Below are positions 25,601 through 35,030 of a stretch of DNA of 64,000 nucleotides, piece by piece (the first letter of the stretch is position 1; each line of letters starts with the position of its first letter). The stretch is from contig CANQUA010000010.1 of assembly GCA_947626915.1 (NCBI GenBank), forward strand, positions 1 to 64,000, in the 5' to 3' direction. The notes beneath the pieces are model-generated. The model saw only the letters and a list, made by a program, of their open reading frames with translations, ran no database searches and was not told the origin of the DNA. The DNA comes from an uncultured Lachnospiraceae bacterium. GTDB taxonomy: Bacteria; Bacillota; Clostridia; Lachnospirales; Lachnospiraceae. A program made the translations under genes and the position numbers.

Positions 25601-26989
25601 TCATTTAAAGATCTCTTTCTGAACCACCTTGTCCGGATCGAACGGCAGCGGCAGCGTAAATACATAGGTATGCGCCACATACATATGCTCCGCATGGGTC
25701 AGCGGCTCCGAATAGGACCGTTTCAGCTGCGTCGCCGCTCTCTGGTCGGTCGTCGGCCACAAGGCGACCCGCGCGCCGATATAGCGGTTCAGTCCTTCTG
25801 TCGCTCCCCAGCTGCCGTGGTGCGCCACCTGTATGATGTCAGATTTCAGATAATCCTTATACAGCTCTTCCACCACCGGCGAAGCCAGGGTTCCGCAGTC
25901 GCCCAGCACCATGACCTTCTCTCCGCCCAGTTCCACGGAGAACACCAGGGACGTGTCGTTAAAATCCGCGATCTCCCTGTCATAGGGCATCAGCTGCTCC
26001 CAGGTGTAGAGCATCTCGACCACCGCGTCCCGGATATAAAATCTCTGGCCCTGGTGCGTCTCGATCGTCTTCACGCCGTCGTACATCGCCAGGCACTGGT
26101 CCAGCGCTTTCACGCGGCTGGCCACAAACTCCATTACCTCTCCCTCGTCGGACGGATAATTGTAAACGCAGGTTTCCAGCGTCACCTGATCCGCATACTT
26201 CACGGCAAAGGCCTTGAACGCTCCGCAGTGGTCGGAATGGGCGTGGGTCAGAAACCAGGCCGCGATCACGATATGCTCCGGGTCCGGCGCCAGCTCTTTC
26301 AGCTCATTATAAAGCGCGTCCCCGCATTCCTCCACGTTGAAACCGCCGTCGACAATGATGAAGCTGCCGTCGGACAGCCGGAACAGGAGGCACAGCCCGC
26401 CTTTCTGGGCCTTGTTGTAATTGGGCGAGATCATCTGCATCAAAGGCTCGCAGACCTTCTCGTAGGGCGGGTTGTCTTCCTCTCTCGGAGGCAGCGTGCC
26501 CGCGGGCTCCGCCACGATCCGGAACGAATCGTAATCCGGCATATAGAGCAGACTGACCGTCGTTTCCCCGTCCGTCCAGGTGGAAAACAGATTCCCTGCC
26601 ATTTCATTATCGTCATATTCTTCAAAGCCTGCGTTCGACAGTTTTTCTTCATACGCGCGGAAGCTGCCGTCGCCGGTATCCTCATAGACCAGCATCTCCG
26701 CTCCCTCGCCCATATTTTTCCACCCGACATACCCGGCCTCCCCGCAAACCGGCAGAGGCGCTAAAATGCTGTCCGCCGCCAGCTCCGGCCCGGCCGGGGC
26801 CGCTTCCGTGGTCTCTTCCTCCGCAGAAGAGGATTCCACGACCGCCGCCGTCGTCTCCTCCTGGAGTACTGTCTCCTCTGTCGCAGGAACAGCCGCCGTC
26901 GTTTCGGGCGCCGCCGGTCCTTTCCCGCCGCACGCATACAGCAGCAGGGACGCCGACGCCAAAAGTACCGCCAATTTTTTGTCTCTCAT
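25601..26989 (-). CDS. Metallo-beta-lactamase-fold lipoprotein (copy 2)
   Basis: A 462-residue paralogue of the gene to its left. It has a lipoprotein signal (LLASASLLLYACGG), a linker rich in Thr, Glu and Ala (about 24-68), the same pre-domain (VGWKNMGEGAEMLVYED, FSTWTDGETTVSLLYMPDY) and an MBL domain with THAHSDH, LGDCG and QVAHHG. The linkers differ far more than the folded parts. It lies 82 bp after lplC, and GGTGAGGAG precedes the ATG. Both copies keep their metal ligands, so both are probably active. The two are separated by 165 bp. Confidence 0.8.
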   Translation of the reverse strand: MRDKKLAVLLASASLLLYACGGKGPAAPETTAAVPATEETVLQEETTAAVVESSSAEEETTEAAPAGPELAADSILAPLPVCGEAGYVGWKNMGEGAEMLVYEDTGDGSFRAYEEKLSNAGFEEYDDNEMAGNLFSTWTDGETTVSLLYMPDYDSFRIVAEPAGTLPPREEDNPPYEKVCEPLMQMISPNYNKAQKGGLCLLFRLSDGSFIIVDGGFNVEECGDALYNELKELAPDPEHIVIAAWFLTHAHSDHCGAFKAFAVKYADQVTLETCVYNYPSDEGEVMEFVASRVKALDQCLAMYDGVKTIETHQGQRFYIRDAVVEMLYTWEQLMPYDREIADFNDTSLVFSVELGGEKVMVLGDCGTLASPVVEELYKDYLKSDIIQVAHHGSWGATEGLNRYIGARVALWPTTDQRAATQLKRSYSEPLTHAEHMYVAHTYVFTLPLPFDPDKVVQKEIFK

Positions 26990-27071
26990 AGATTCTCCTC
27001 ACCCTGATAAGTAAAACCATTCCCTTTGCCGCCCGGCGCGGGTCTGATCCGCGCCGGCGCGGCCGCTTGTT

Positions 27072-27965
27072 TTATCCCTTGATACTTCCTACCATAACGC
27101 CCTTTACAAAATATTTCTGGACGAACGGATATACGCAGATGATCGGCAGCGTGGAGATCACGATGACCGCCGACTGCATCGCGATCGTCGGCGGAGTGGT
27201 CTCCACCAGCGTCATATCCATCTCCAAATCGCTGATCCCGCTGGTAGCCGTGATGATATTACGCAGCAGGTTCTGCATCGGCATCTTGGATACGTCGTTG
27301 ATATAGAGCATCGCGTCAAACCACGCGTTCCAGTGTCCCACCGCGTAGAACAGGGCGATCGTCGCAATCGTAGCCTTTGACAGCGGCAGCACGACTTTCG
27401 TCAGGATCTGCACATCGTTGGCCCCGTCGATGATCGCCGCCTCTTCCAGGCTCGACGGGATCGCCATAAAGAAATTCCGCATGACCAGCATGTTCCAGGT
27501 GCTCATAAGGCCCGGCAGGATCATACTCAGCCGCGTATTATACAATCCCAGCAGCTGTACCAGCAAAAAGCCCGGGATCATACCGCCTGAAAAAAGCATC
27601 GTGACCACCACGTACTTCGTGATCAGGCTTCTCCCTTTCAGGTTCCTCCTTGACAGGCCGTAGGCGAACGAGATCGTCATCAGCATCTGGAGGGAAGTTC
27701 CCAAAAGCACGCGGTACATCGTATTGCTGTAGGCGCGGATAATGCTCTTGCGGCCGCTCCACAGCATCCGAAACGCCGTAAAGTCGAACTTCTCCGGGAT
27801 CAGGATAAACGAGCCCCGCCTGGCGATCTCCGACTGGCTGACAAACGAGGTCATGACCACGGAGAATACCGGTATAATGATAATCAGCGAGACCAGGGTC
27901 AGAAGGAGCACATCGACAACCTGAAACACATTCTCCCCGGATATGTATTTTTTGTTCCTTTTCAC
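27072..27965 (-). CDS. Carbohydrate ABC transporter permease, LplC/YtcP type (system 1)
   Basis: Inner-membrane permease of a CUT1 sugar importer. The 297-residue protein has six TM segments and the EAA loop SSLEEAAIIDGANDVQILTKVVLPLSKA (about 180-205). The N-terminus VFQVVDVLLLTLVSLIIIIPV and the C-terminal FVQKYFVKGVMVGSIKG are typical of LplC. It starts with GTG and overlaps the stop of the lplB-type gene by 4 nt (GTGA), with AGGAGGGG upstream. No ATPase gene is present in the operon. Confidence 0.93.
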   Translation of the reverse strand: MKRNKKYISGENVFQVVDVLLLTLVSLIIIIPVFSVVMTSFVSQSEIARRGSFILIPEKFDFTAFRMLWSGRKSIIRAYSNTMYRVLLGTSLQMLMTISFAYGLSRRNLKGRSLITKYVVVTMLFSGGMIPGFLLVQLLGLYNTRLSMILPGLMSTWNMLVMRNFFMAIPSSLEEAAIIDGANDVQILTKVVLPLSKATIATIALFYAVGHWNAWFDAMLYINDVSKMPMQNLLRNIITATSGISDLEMDMTLVETTPPTIAMQSAVIVISTLPIICVYPFVQKYFVKGVMVGSIKG

Positions 27966-28891
27966 CAGATCCCCTCCTGTCCCAGCTTCTTCACAACCGC
28001 ATTGGAACCCACCACCAGAATCAGGCTTACGATCGATTCAAACAGTCCGATGGCAGTTGCGAACGAAAAGTTCATTTTCCCTACGCCTTCCCGGTACACA
28101 TACGTGCTGATCACGTCCGCGGTCGAATAGATCTGAGAGTTATAGAGCAGCAGGATCTTGCCGGACCCTACGCTCATCAGCTCGCCGATCTGCAGGATCA
28201 GTCTCAGACAGATTACCGGCATGATCCCGGGGATCGTGATATGCCACATCCGCTTCAGCACGCCGGCCCCGTCTACCTTCGCCGCGTCATAAAGCTCCTG
28301 GTCGAGACCCGCCATGGCCGCAATATAAATGATACTCGCCCAGCCCATGCCGGACCAGATGCCGGAGGCGATGTAGATCGTCCGGAAGTATTGAGGCTCC
28401 GAAAGGAAAGAAACCGGAGTGCCCCCGAACGCTTTCACGATCGCGTTGACCAGACCGCCGTCCACCGATACCATGTTGCGGATGATGCCGCACACGATAA
28501 CCGCCGACAAAAAGTGCGGCAGATAGGAGATCGTCTGCACGCTCCGCTTAAAGAGATTGCCCCTTACCTCATTGATCAGAAGCGCCAGGATGATGGGGAT
28601 CGGGAACCCCCAGAGCAGGCTGTAGATACTGATCAGCAGCGTGTTTTTGATCAGTCTCATGCAGTAGGCCGAGCGGAAGAACTTCATGAAATGCTTGAAT
28701 CCCACCCACTGAGACGTAAAAATACCCTGCAGCCCGAAAAACGGCTTATAATCCTTAAACGCTATGATGACTCCCAGCATGGGCAGATAGTGAAAGATCA
28801 GGTAATACAGGATGCCCGGAATCAACAGGCAGTAAATGAAGCGGTCTCTTTTCAGATAATACCATATGGATCTCTTTTTCTCATTTACCAT
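27962..28891 (-). CDS. ABC transporter permease, LplB type (system 1)
   Basis: Partner permease of the LplC-type protein. It has 309 residues, six TM helices, FHYLPMLGVIIAFKDYKPF near the start, the EAA loop ELYDAAKVDGAGVLKRMWHITIP (about 190-212) and the C-terminal SFATAIGLFESIVSLILVVGSNAVVKK motif typical of LplB proteins. It follows the first sugar isomerase gene by 78 bp. The substrate probably includes oligosaccharides, but it cannot be named. Confidence 0.93.
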   Translation of the reverse strand: MVNEKKRSIWYYLKRDRFIYCLLIPGILYYLIFHYLPMLGVIIAFKDYKPFFGLQGIFTSQWVGFKHFMKFFRSAYCMRLIKNTLLISIYSLLWGFPIPIILALLINEVRGNLFKRSVQTISYLPHFLSAVIVCGIIRNMVSVDGGLVNAIVKAFGGTPVSFLSEPQYFRTIYIASGIWSGMGWASIIYIAAMAGLDQELYDAAKVDGAGVLKRMWHITIPGIMPVICLRLILQIGELMSVGSGKILLLYNSQIYSTADVISTYVYREGVGKMNFSFATAIGLFESIVSLILVVGSNAVVKKLGQEGIW

Positions 28892-28969
28892 TTTATTTTC
28901 CCCTATAAAAATCGCAATTCAAAATCAGCTTTATCAAAAACCATTCCCAATTCGCTTATCCAACGGCCG

Positions 28970-29896
28970 TCAGGGATGCTCGATCCTGTCCCTGAACGCC
29001 GCGCCGATTTCATAAATCATACGCAGGATAGCCGGCACGGCCTCCGCGTCCACTCTCGACGGCGTCACATGGCGGAAGGTCTCAAAATTCAGAGAACCCG
29101 TATAACCGATCTCCGCCAGCGCCTCTGTCACGTCTTTCCACCGTATATTGCCGGTATAAGGCGCGAGATGACTGTCTTTCGTTCCTTCGTTGTCATGCAG
29201 GTGCAGCGCTTTCACCCTGCTTCCCAGTTTCCGGATATACACGCCTATATTTTTGCCCAGCAGGTTCAGATGGCCCGTATCCACGCAGATACCGAAGCAC
29301 TCCTTTCCCGCCAGCCCGTTCAGATGGTCGATATACCATACCGCCTCATCCGGGTCCGAACAGACCCCCTCGATCATATTGCCCTGATAATTCGTAAACA
29401 GATTCTCCAGGCAGACGACCACATCGGTCTCCTGCAGAACCGGAATCAGGCTCTCATAGAGGTGGAGATTCAGCTCGCGGACCGTCGCCGGGGACTGGGT
29501 CTCGTCGTCCAGCGCCAGCGAAATCCCGTGTATGACCAGATATTTCAGCCCGATGCTGCCGCAGAAACGGATGCACTGCTTATAGATCGCGATGGCCCAG
29601 TCGACAAACCCGTCCGCGCCCTTGACATAGGCCGGAAACGGAGCGTGGGCCTGCAGCAGCTTCAGTCCGTTCTTCCGGATGATTGCAAGCTCCTGCGCAT
29701 AGTATTCATGCACCTTTTCCAGGGGCTCCTGGAAGATGCAGTACCCCATCTGTCCCTTCTTGACCTGCACCCTGTCCCACGCATGGTCCAGGTTCCAGTC
29801 GATCCCGTCGAACCCGGCCTCCCGGATCATCCTGTAGCCTGCCTCCATGTCGTTCCATTCCGGGACGATGCCGCCGCTCTGTACGCTGATATACAT
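28970..29896 (-). CDS. Sugar phosphate isomerase/epimerase (AP endonuclease 2 family TIM barrel), copy 1
   Basis: A 308-residue TIM-barrel protein of the xylose isomerase-like family. Metal-ligand motifs are seen in CLENLFTNYQG (Glu near 150), GICVDTGHLNLLG (Asp/His near 190), ALHLHDNEGTKDSHLAPYTG (near 220) and SLNFETFRH (Glu near 258). Most relatives act on keto- or aldo-sugars or inositols, and the exact reaction is open. It sits between the binding protein and permease genes of system 1. AGGGGGCAG precedes the ATG. Confidence 0.88.
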   Translation of the reverse strand: MYISVQSGGIVPEWNDMEAGYRMIREAGFDGIDWNLDHAWDRVQVKKGQMGYCIFQEPLEKVHEYYAQELAIIRKNGLKLLQAHAPFPAYVKGADGFVDWAIAIYKQCIRFCGSIGLKYLVIHGISLALDDETQSPATVRELNLHLYESLIPVLQETDVVVCLENLFTNYQGNMIEGVCSDPDEAVWYIDHLNGLAGKECFGICVDTGHLNLLGKNIGVYIRKLGSRVKALHLHDNEGTKDSHLAPYTGNIRWKDVTEALAEIGYTGSLNFETFRHVTPSRVDAEAVPAILRMIYEIGAAFRDRIEHP

Positions 29897-30000
29897 TGAC
29901 TGCCCCCTAACTCCGGATCAACCGGTATCCAATCGTTTTGCAGGGTCCCTTGTTCCGCTGCCCCGCGCGTTTATTCAAGCAGAAACCATTCCCATTTATC

Positions 30001-30063
30001 CGGAAAGCCCAGTCAGGGACCGGCCTGCATACCTGTTACAGTATCCAGCCCTAACCGGGCTTT
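30001..30063. repeat. Long imperfect inverted repeat after the binding-protein gene
   Basis: GGAAAGCCC and GGGCTTTCC arms extend with G-T pairs to about 17 bp around a loop of about 28 nt. It lies between the binding protein and isomerase genes. There is no T run, so it may stabilise the upstream message or reduce read-through, as is common after binding-protein genes. Confidence 0.5.
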
Positions 30064-30128
30064 CCAGCACAATCATACTGTTCTGCGTTTCCCATCCCAG
30101 CCGGAGGAAAACGATTTAAAATCGAAGC

Positions 30129-31806
30129 TTATTTGTGGAGCTCGTTGTACTGCCTCGTGCACTCCTCGATATAAGCGTCCAGTCCCAGATCATACAGATC
30201 CTGAATAAAAGCATCCCATGTATCGAACGAGCGGTCGCCCTTGACAAACTTCGCAATCTCCTCGCAGAAATAGGTATTCACGTCGCCCATCGGAGCTACG
30301 TCGTCCAGGGTCAGGGTATCGAATACCGTCTCTCCCTCTACCGGGTTGTACGTGGTGATCGATACGTCCGCCGTATCCTCGCACAGCCAGATGTTCGCCA
30401 TGTTCCGGATGCCGTCCTCGTTGTAAATGATCTCGCGTCTCTCGGCTTCCGGCCCTAACGCGACGTCAAATTCTCGGTTGTACGCCGGAGCGCCCTCGAT
30501 CTTTCTGACGGCTCCCAGCTCCCTGGCGTTCTCTACGTTGGGATCCCACTCCCAGTACTTTCCTTCCAGACCGTACTTGAGGATCCTCTGGTTGTCGGGT
30601 TCATAGGCCCAGGCGGTAAATTTGATCGCCGCTTCCGGGTTCTTGCACTTGCTGCTGATCAGCTGTCCCTGGCGGTTGCCCAGGTAACGGCACTGCATAT
30701 ACTGTCCGTTGGGTCCGATCACACCCTCGCGGTTCCAGCCCAGAACGTAATCATGCTTGCTCGTATCCAGATCCACGATCTCCTTCAGAGTCAGATCCTG
30801 GCCCACGATACGGGAATACCAGACGGCCGTCGCCGCGACTCTTCCGCTGGACGCCAGTTCCTTCACATCCGTCGTCGCATGGGTCATAAACTCTTTATGG
30901 ATGATTCCGTCCACGTACCACTGGTGCATCTGCTTGATGAAATCCACATAGCCGTCCGCCAGATACTCAGGCTTCACCTTGCCGTCCGTCTCGTCCACGA
31001 AACGTCCCTGGCCGTATTTCGTGTAGCCGCCCAGCAGGCACGCCGCCGTGTTGGCCACCGGGTTGCCGCCGCCCTGCAGCAGCAGCGGGATCGTCTCGCC
31101 GTTCCCGTAAGGATCCAGTTCCTTGATCGCGTACAGGTACTTGTTCAGCTCGTCAAAATTCTTGGGCTGCTCCATTCCCAGCAGATCCAGCCAGTCGTTC
31201 CTGACGAAGATCGGGCTGCCCTGCAGCATCGGCATCCTCGGGATCGCCCAGATGTTGCCCTCGTTGTCGGTCGTGTTCATCCAGCCGTTGGAGGGATCCC
31301 AGGCATCCTTGATCGGCTGCGCGTCGGGAGACTCCAGGTACTGGTTGATCGGAAGAATGATCCCGTCTTTATAGTAATCTTCCCAGGAGCCCCACCAGAT
31401 ATCCAGCTGCTCGCCGCTCGCCAGCATCGTGCTCAGCTTCTGCGCCGCTTCCGAACCGTTGGTCGGAGCCATGATGACTTCTACTTTAATCCCCAGGTTT
31501 TCCAATATGTAGTTCTGCACGTCCTCGTAAGCTTCCTTATCGCCCGGGACTTTCGTGCTCCAGTTATTGAAAATCACGATCGTGGGAACCTCGCCGGAGT
31601 TCGCCGCCGCTGCAGTCGTCGCCGCAGCTTCCGTCCCGGCAGCCGCCGTCGTTGTCGTATTATTGGATGCCGCTTTCGTAGTCGCCGCTGCCGTCGTCGA
31701 TCCGGCAGCCGTCGTCTGAGTTGCCCCCCCCGCCGCCGCATCCGGCCAGCGTCGTCGCGATCATCGCCGCCGACAATACCAGTGCCCATAAGCCTCGTTT
31801 TTTCAT
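30129..31806 (-). pseudogene. Sugar-binding lipoprotein of ABC system 1, frameshifted at a G8 tract
   Basis: Extracellular solute-binding protein (LplA-like). The natural start is ATG at 31806 behind AAGGAGG, giving MKKRGLWALVLSAAMIATTL and lipobox LAGC. A run of eight G (C8 on the plus strand, 31724-31731) then puts this frame out of phase. The other frame, reached by one G fewer, reads a Thr/Ala-rich linker and then the full binding domain (IFNNWSTKVPGD to the end, 480 residues), stop at 30129. So the gene is one base from intact. A GTG at 31577 could start the domain without a signal, but it lacks a convincing ribosome site. Sequencing error or slippage-based phase variation are both possible. 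Confidence 0.85.
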
Positions 31807-32021
31807 GAATAATTTCCTCCTTTTAAAATACTTCGGTCCTATCCCATACCATATTTCTCTTACATTGCTTTCGCGGGGCTTTGCTGCCTCCGCCATTCCT
31901 GCCGAAAAATACCATCCCGGCTCCGGCCGGTTCCCTTCTGTATTTTCCCTGCCTCCCACTCTGTTTCCAAATCGAAATATTGTCTCCCCTTTTTGGCGAC
32001 CACTCCCTTTCTTTTTATAAC

Positions 32022-32065
32022 AAGTGATATTGTTTCGATGGATTTATGTTTTATATATATCACTT
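32022..32065. promoter_or_regulatory. Inverted repeat over the -10 region of the binding-protein operon
   Basis: AAGTGATAT (32022-32030) and ATATCACTT (32057-32065) are perfect 9-bp inverted copies 26 nt apart. The second arm overlaps the -10 box. It may be a split operator or a leader hairpin. Confidence 0.4.
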
Positions 32066-32082
32066 TTTCACTGTTTTGTCAA
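32054..32082 (-). promoter_or_regulatory. Promoter of the binding-protein operon (system 1)
   Basis: A perfect TTGACA at 32077-32082, 17 nt, then TATATA on the minus strand. The leader to the start codon is about 240 nt. The gap 31807-32192 holds this promoter, the inverted repeat and the upstream TTTCGTTTCGAAAGT site, and no gene. Confidence 0.85.
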
Positions 32083-32120
32083 TATATTTCTGAATTTTCT
32101 TTCGTAAAAATTATTATTAT

Positions 32121-32135
32121 TTTCGTTTCGAAAGT
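32121..32135. promoter_or_regulatory. Shared upstream site, copy at the binding-protein operon
   Basis: TTTCGTTTCGAAAGT centred near -81 relative to the expected start. The same sequence with one change lies upstream of pfkB, and a close variant upstream of deoR. Candidate activator or repressor site. Confidence 0.6.
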
Positions 32136-32192
32136 ACATTTTTTGTGTGATTTTTATATTTCCCCAATATCTTCCTCTTTGGAGCTTTTCTT

Positions 32193-33119
32193 TCATTTCT
32201 CCAGGAGCCCGGCGGCCGCGTTTTCATAGAAATCCCGCAGGCAGCGGCAGCATAAGCTGGCCGTGCACAGGAAGGTTTCCTGCAGCCCTTCCGGCGCGTG
32301 CGGGGAAATCTTTTTGATCTCCAGCGAACATTCCCCGGCGTAGCCGATCTCCGCCAGGACCGGCATGATCTCCTGCCACTGTATCTTCCCGAAAAACGGA
32401 AGGAGGTGATCGTCGAAGGAGCCCAGATTGTCATCCACATGCACGCATTTCAGACGCTTGCCGATCGTCCGGAGGGCGGAGGGCTGATCCACCCGCGCCA
32501 GATGCGCATGTCCGAAATCCCAGCAGATCCCGACCATCGGCTCCTGATAGCTGTCCACATACTCGATCAGCTCCTCCGCCTCCTCGGTGTACCGGGGCCG
32601 GGGATTGGTCGTAGGATTGACGCGGATCATGTTTTCAAATGCGGTGCCGACGCCGTTTTGAAGCCCGAACTCGACAAAAGCGTCAAAATATTCATGGTTG
32701 CGTGTAAACGCCTCCCTGCGGTCCATCCTCACACTGACGCTGTCCAGGCAATGGAACACGGCCCAGGGAGCGCCCACCATTGCGGCGATCCTGTACGCCC
32801 GGCGGGTACATTCGTCATAATATTCCGCAAAACCCGGCTCCGCAAAGCGGGGATCCAGGGCCACCGATCCGTGCTTGTGGAACGGAAGATGTACCTGCGA
32901 AAAACACATGCCGTATTTGGCGGCCGCATCCGCGGCGCGGTCCGCCCGCTCCTGCCAGTCGTCCGCCTGGAGTATGTGCTTCGGACTTGCAGTATTGCCT
33001 AAAGAAAAATCCATTGAAGTAAACCTGTAATCATGGAGCCTGCGGACTACCTCCGCCTCCTCCATATGGGGAGCGGCCTCCGCCGCGCTCACAATCCCGG
33101 TATTGATTCCCAGACGCAT
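32193..33119 (-). CDS. Sugar phosphate isomerase/epimerase (TIM barrel), copy 2
   Basis: A 308-residue xylose isomerase-like TIM barrel, distantly similar to the copy at 28970-29896. Likely metal-ligand regions are TAFENMIRVNPTTNPRPRYTE (Glu near 160), GICWDFGHAHLAR (near 197), CVHVDDNLGSFDDHLLPFFG (near 228) and CSLEIKK (near 265). It ends the pfkB / reductase / fusion-protein transcript, 181 bp after the fusion gene. GGAGGCAG precedes the ATG. The two isomerase copies flank the binding protein gene and may act on the same imported sugar. Confidence 0.87.
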   Translation of the reverse strand: MRLGINTGIVSAAEAAPHMEEAEVVRRLHDYRFTSMDFSLGNTASPKHILQADDWQERADRAADAAAKYGMCFSQVHLPFHKHGSVALDPRFAEPGFAEYYDECTRRAYRIAAMVGAPWAVFHCLDSVSVRMDRREAFTRNHEYFDAFVEFGLQNGVGTAFENMIRVNPTTNPRPRYTEEAEELIEYVDSYQEPMVGICWDFGHAHLARVDQPSALRTIGKRLKCVHVDDNLGSFDDHLLPFFGKIQWQEIMPVLAEIGYAGECSLEIKKISPHAPEGLQETFLCTASLCCRCLRDFYENAAAGLLEK

Positions 33120-33300
33120 TTTATTCTGCCTCCTTTTTCTTTGTCATAAACTCTCGGAATCTCAAAGCCTTGTTTTATACGGTTTCTGAAACGCCTTGTT
33201 TATCCATTCCCCCGCCTTTTTCAAGATCCTGCTGACAAACGCGGGAAAATGTGCGGTGCGGCGCGCCGTTCCGGGGCCGGAACAAACCGCGCGTCCGCGT

Positions 33301-35028
33301 TTATTTTTCCGGAGAAATAATAAATTTCCCCTTGGCCCGAAGCGCCGGATCGCTGAGAACCGCCTCCAGCCGGTCCAGGCCGCATACCTCATACACCATG
33401 CCCGACACGTCCAGGCGTCCGGAATCGATCAGGTCCAGCGCGCGCTTCTGCGTGTAAGGATTGATATAGGAAGCTTTCAGGACCAGTTCTTTTCTGAATA
33501 CCTCAAAAGGTTTCAGCAGAATCGTGTCGTCCGGCCTGGTCAGGCCAAACAGCATCACAACCGCCTGATGGTCCGCCAGTTCGATCGCCTGTTCCATGGT
33601 GGAAGTCCGCCCTACACATTCGATCACCGTATTGACCCAGGTAAAACCTGCCTTCTTCAGCTCCGCTTTCACATCCTGCCCGATGGGATCGATGCAGACG
33701 TCGGCTCCCAGCGCTTTCCCTACCCGGCGTTTATTCTCCACCGGTTCCAGCAGAGCCGTTTTCGCCGCGCCGGCCAGCCGGGCCAGCTGCAGCATCAGCA
33801 GGCCGATCATACCGCCGCCGATCACCACAACCTGATGGCCGGGCCGGATCCCGCAGAGATCGATCCCATGCAGGCAGCAGGCTGTCGGTTCCGTCATGGC
33901 CCCCTGCTCAAACGTGGTATGCTCTCCCAGGAGGTACACCTGGCGCTCGTCCACCGCGCAGTATTCCGCGAACCCTCCGTTCACCGTCGTCCCATATCCG
34001 ATCATATGCTCGCAGAAATGGGCCGTTCCGTTCCTGCAGGGATCGCAGGCGCCGCAGTAACGGTTCGGATCGATGCAGACGCGGTCCCCCGCTTTATAAT
34101 TTTTCACCTCCGCGCCGGTTTCCACGATCACGCCGGAAAACTCATGGCCCAGGATCGTGGGGGGCGTCACATCCGCCGCGCCCTGATCGCCTTCATAAAT
34201 ATGTACGTCGGTTCCGCATACCCCGCACGCTTTTACCTGAATCAGCACGTCCCGCGGCCCCACCTCCGGGATGGGACTTTCCTCGATCCGCAGATCGTGC
34301 TTTCCGTAAAACACCGCGCTTTTCATTTTTACCTTCTCCTTTCCCTGCCATCGGTTCCTTTTTTCCGCAAAAATCAGGTACTCCCTGAAACTGTCCAGAT
34401 CCGCGAAGATCCCGGAAACGAATCCTTTTACTTCCTCGTCCGGCCGCCAAAGATCCGGAATCATGAAGACGCGGCAGCCGGCTCTGTGAGCGGCGTGCAG
34501 CCCATATCGGGAATCCTCCAGCGCGCAGCAGCGCTGCGGTTCCTCTCCCAGCAGCCCGCAGGCCTTCAGATAAACGTCGGGAGCCGGTTTCGAGGCCGCG
34601 ATCATGTCTCCTCCGACCACCGCGTCGAAATAGCTTCTGACTCCCGCTTTCTCCAGATTGGCCTCCACCCCCCGCTGCGGCGTGGCGGAGGCGACGGCCA
34701 TTTTATAATGCTCTCTCCGGAGATAATCCAGAAGTCTGTATAACCCTTTCTTCACCGGCAGCTCGTGGGTCATGTAGTACTGCCGCCGGAATTCCTTTAA
34801 ATAGACTGCGAAATCATTCCAGCAATACCGGCCGTTAAATTCTTCACGGAGAATCTGCTCTTTCAGTTCCCGGCTGGTCCCCAAAAGCAGGACCGCTATA
34901 TGCCCGCACTTCCCTATGCCCAGCTTCTCTCCGGCATAATCCCAGGCCTTCATGGATATGGCCTCCGTATCAAACATCAGCCCGTCCATGTCGAAAACGA
35001 CCGCCCGCATTTTTTCAGAAGTTTCCAT
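33301..35028 (-). CDS. Fusion of HAD sugar-phosphatase and zinc-type alcohol dehydrogenase
   Basis: One 575-residue open frame holds two usually separate enzymes. Residues 1-225 are a HAD phosphatase/beta-phosphoglucomutase-like domain (VVFDMDGLMFDTE, SATPQRG, KPAPDVYLKACG, CALEDSRYGL). Residues 235-575 are a complete MDR dehydrogenase of the sorbitol/threonine dehydrogenase group (CGVCGTDVH catalytic zinc, GHEFSG, CGACDPCRNGTAHFC structural zinc, VIGGGMIGLL Rossmann). At the junction the DNA has AAAGGAGAAGG followed by an in-frame ATG at 34326, so the dehydrogenase could also be made alone. It starts 2 nt after the SorE-like gene, with no strong ribosome site of its own. Confidence 0.88.
   Translation of the reverse strand: METSEKMRAVVFDMDGLMFDTEAISMKAWDYAGEKLGIGKCGHIAVLLLGTSRELKEQILREEFNGRYCWNDFAVYLKEFRRQYYMTHELPVKKGLYRLLDYLRREHYKMAVASATPQRGVEANLEKAGVRSYFDAVVGGDMIAASKPAPDVYLKACGLLGEEPQRCCALEDSRYGLHAAHRAGCRVFMIPDLWRPDEEVKGFVSGIFADLDSFREYLIFAEKRNRWQGKEKVKMKSAVFYGKHDLRIEESPIPEVGPRDVLIQVKACGVCGTDVHIYEGDQGAADVTPPTILGHEFSGVIVETGAEVKNYKAGDRVCIDPNRYCGACDPCRNGTAHFCEHMIGYGTTVNGGFAEYCAVDERQVYLLGEHTTFEQGAMTEPTACCLHGIDLCGIRPGHQVVVIGGGMIGLLMLQLARLAGAAKTALLEPVENKRRVGKALGADVCIDPIGQDVKAELKKAGFTWVNTVIECVGRTSTMEQAIELADHQAVVMLFGLTRPDDTILLKPFEVFRKELVLKASYINPYTQKRALDLIDSGRLDVSGMVYEVCGLDRLEAVLSDPALRAKGKFIISPEK
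34324..34345 (-). promoter_or_regulatory. Internal ribosome binding site and ATG inside the fusion gene
   Basis: AAAGGAGAAGG lies 5 nt before ATG 34326, in frame with the surrounding gene. From here translation would give a 341-residue dehydrogenase beginning MKSAVFYGKHDLRIEE, the normal start of this family. Confidence 0.7.
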
Positions 35029-35030
35029 GC

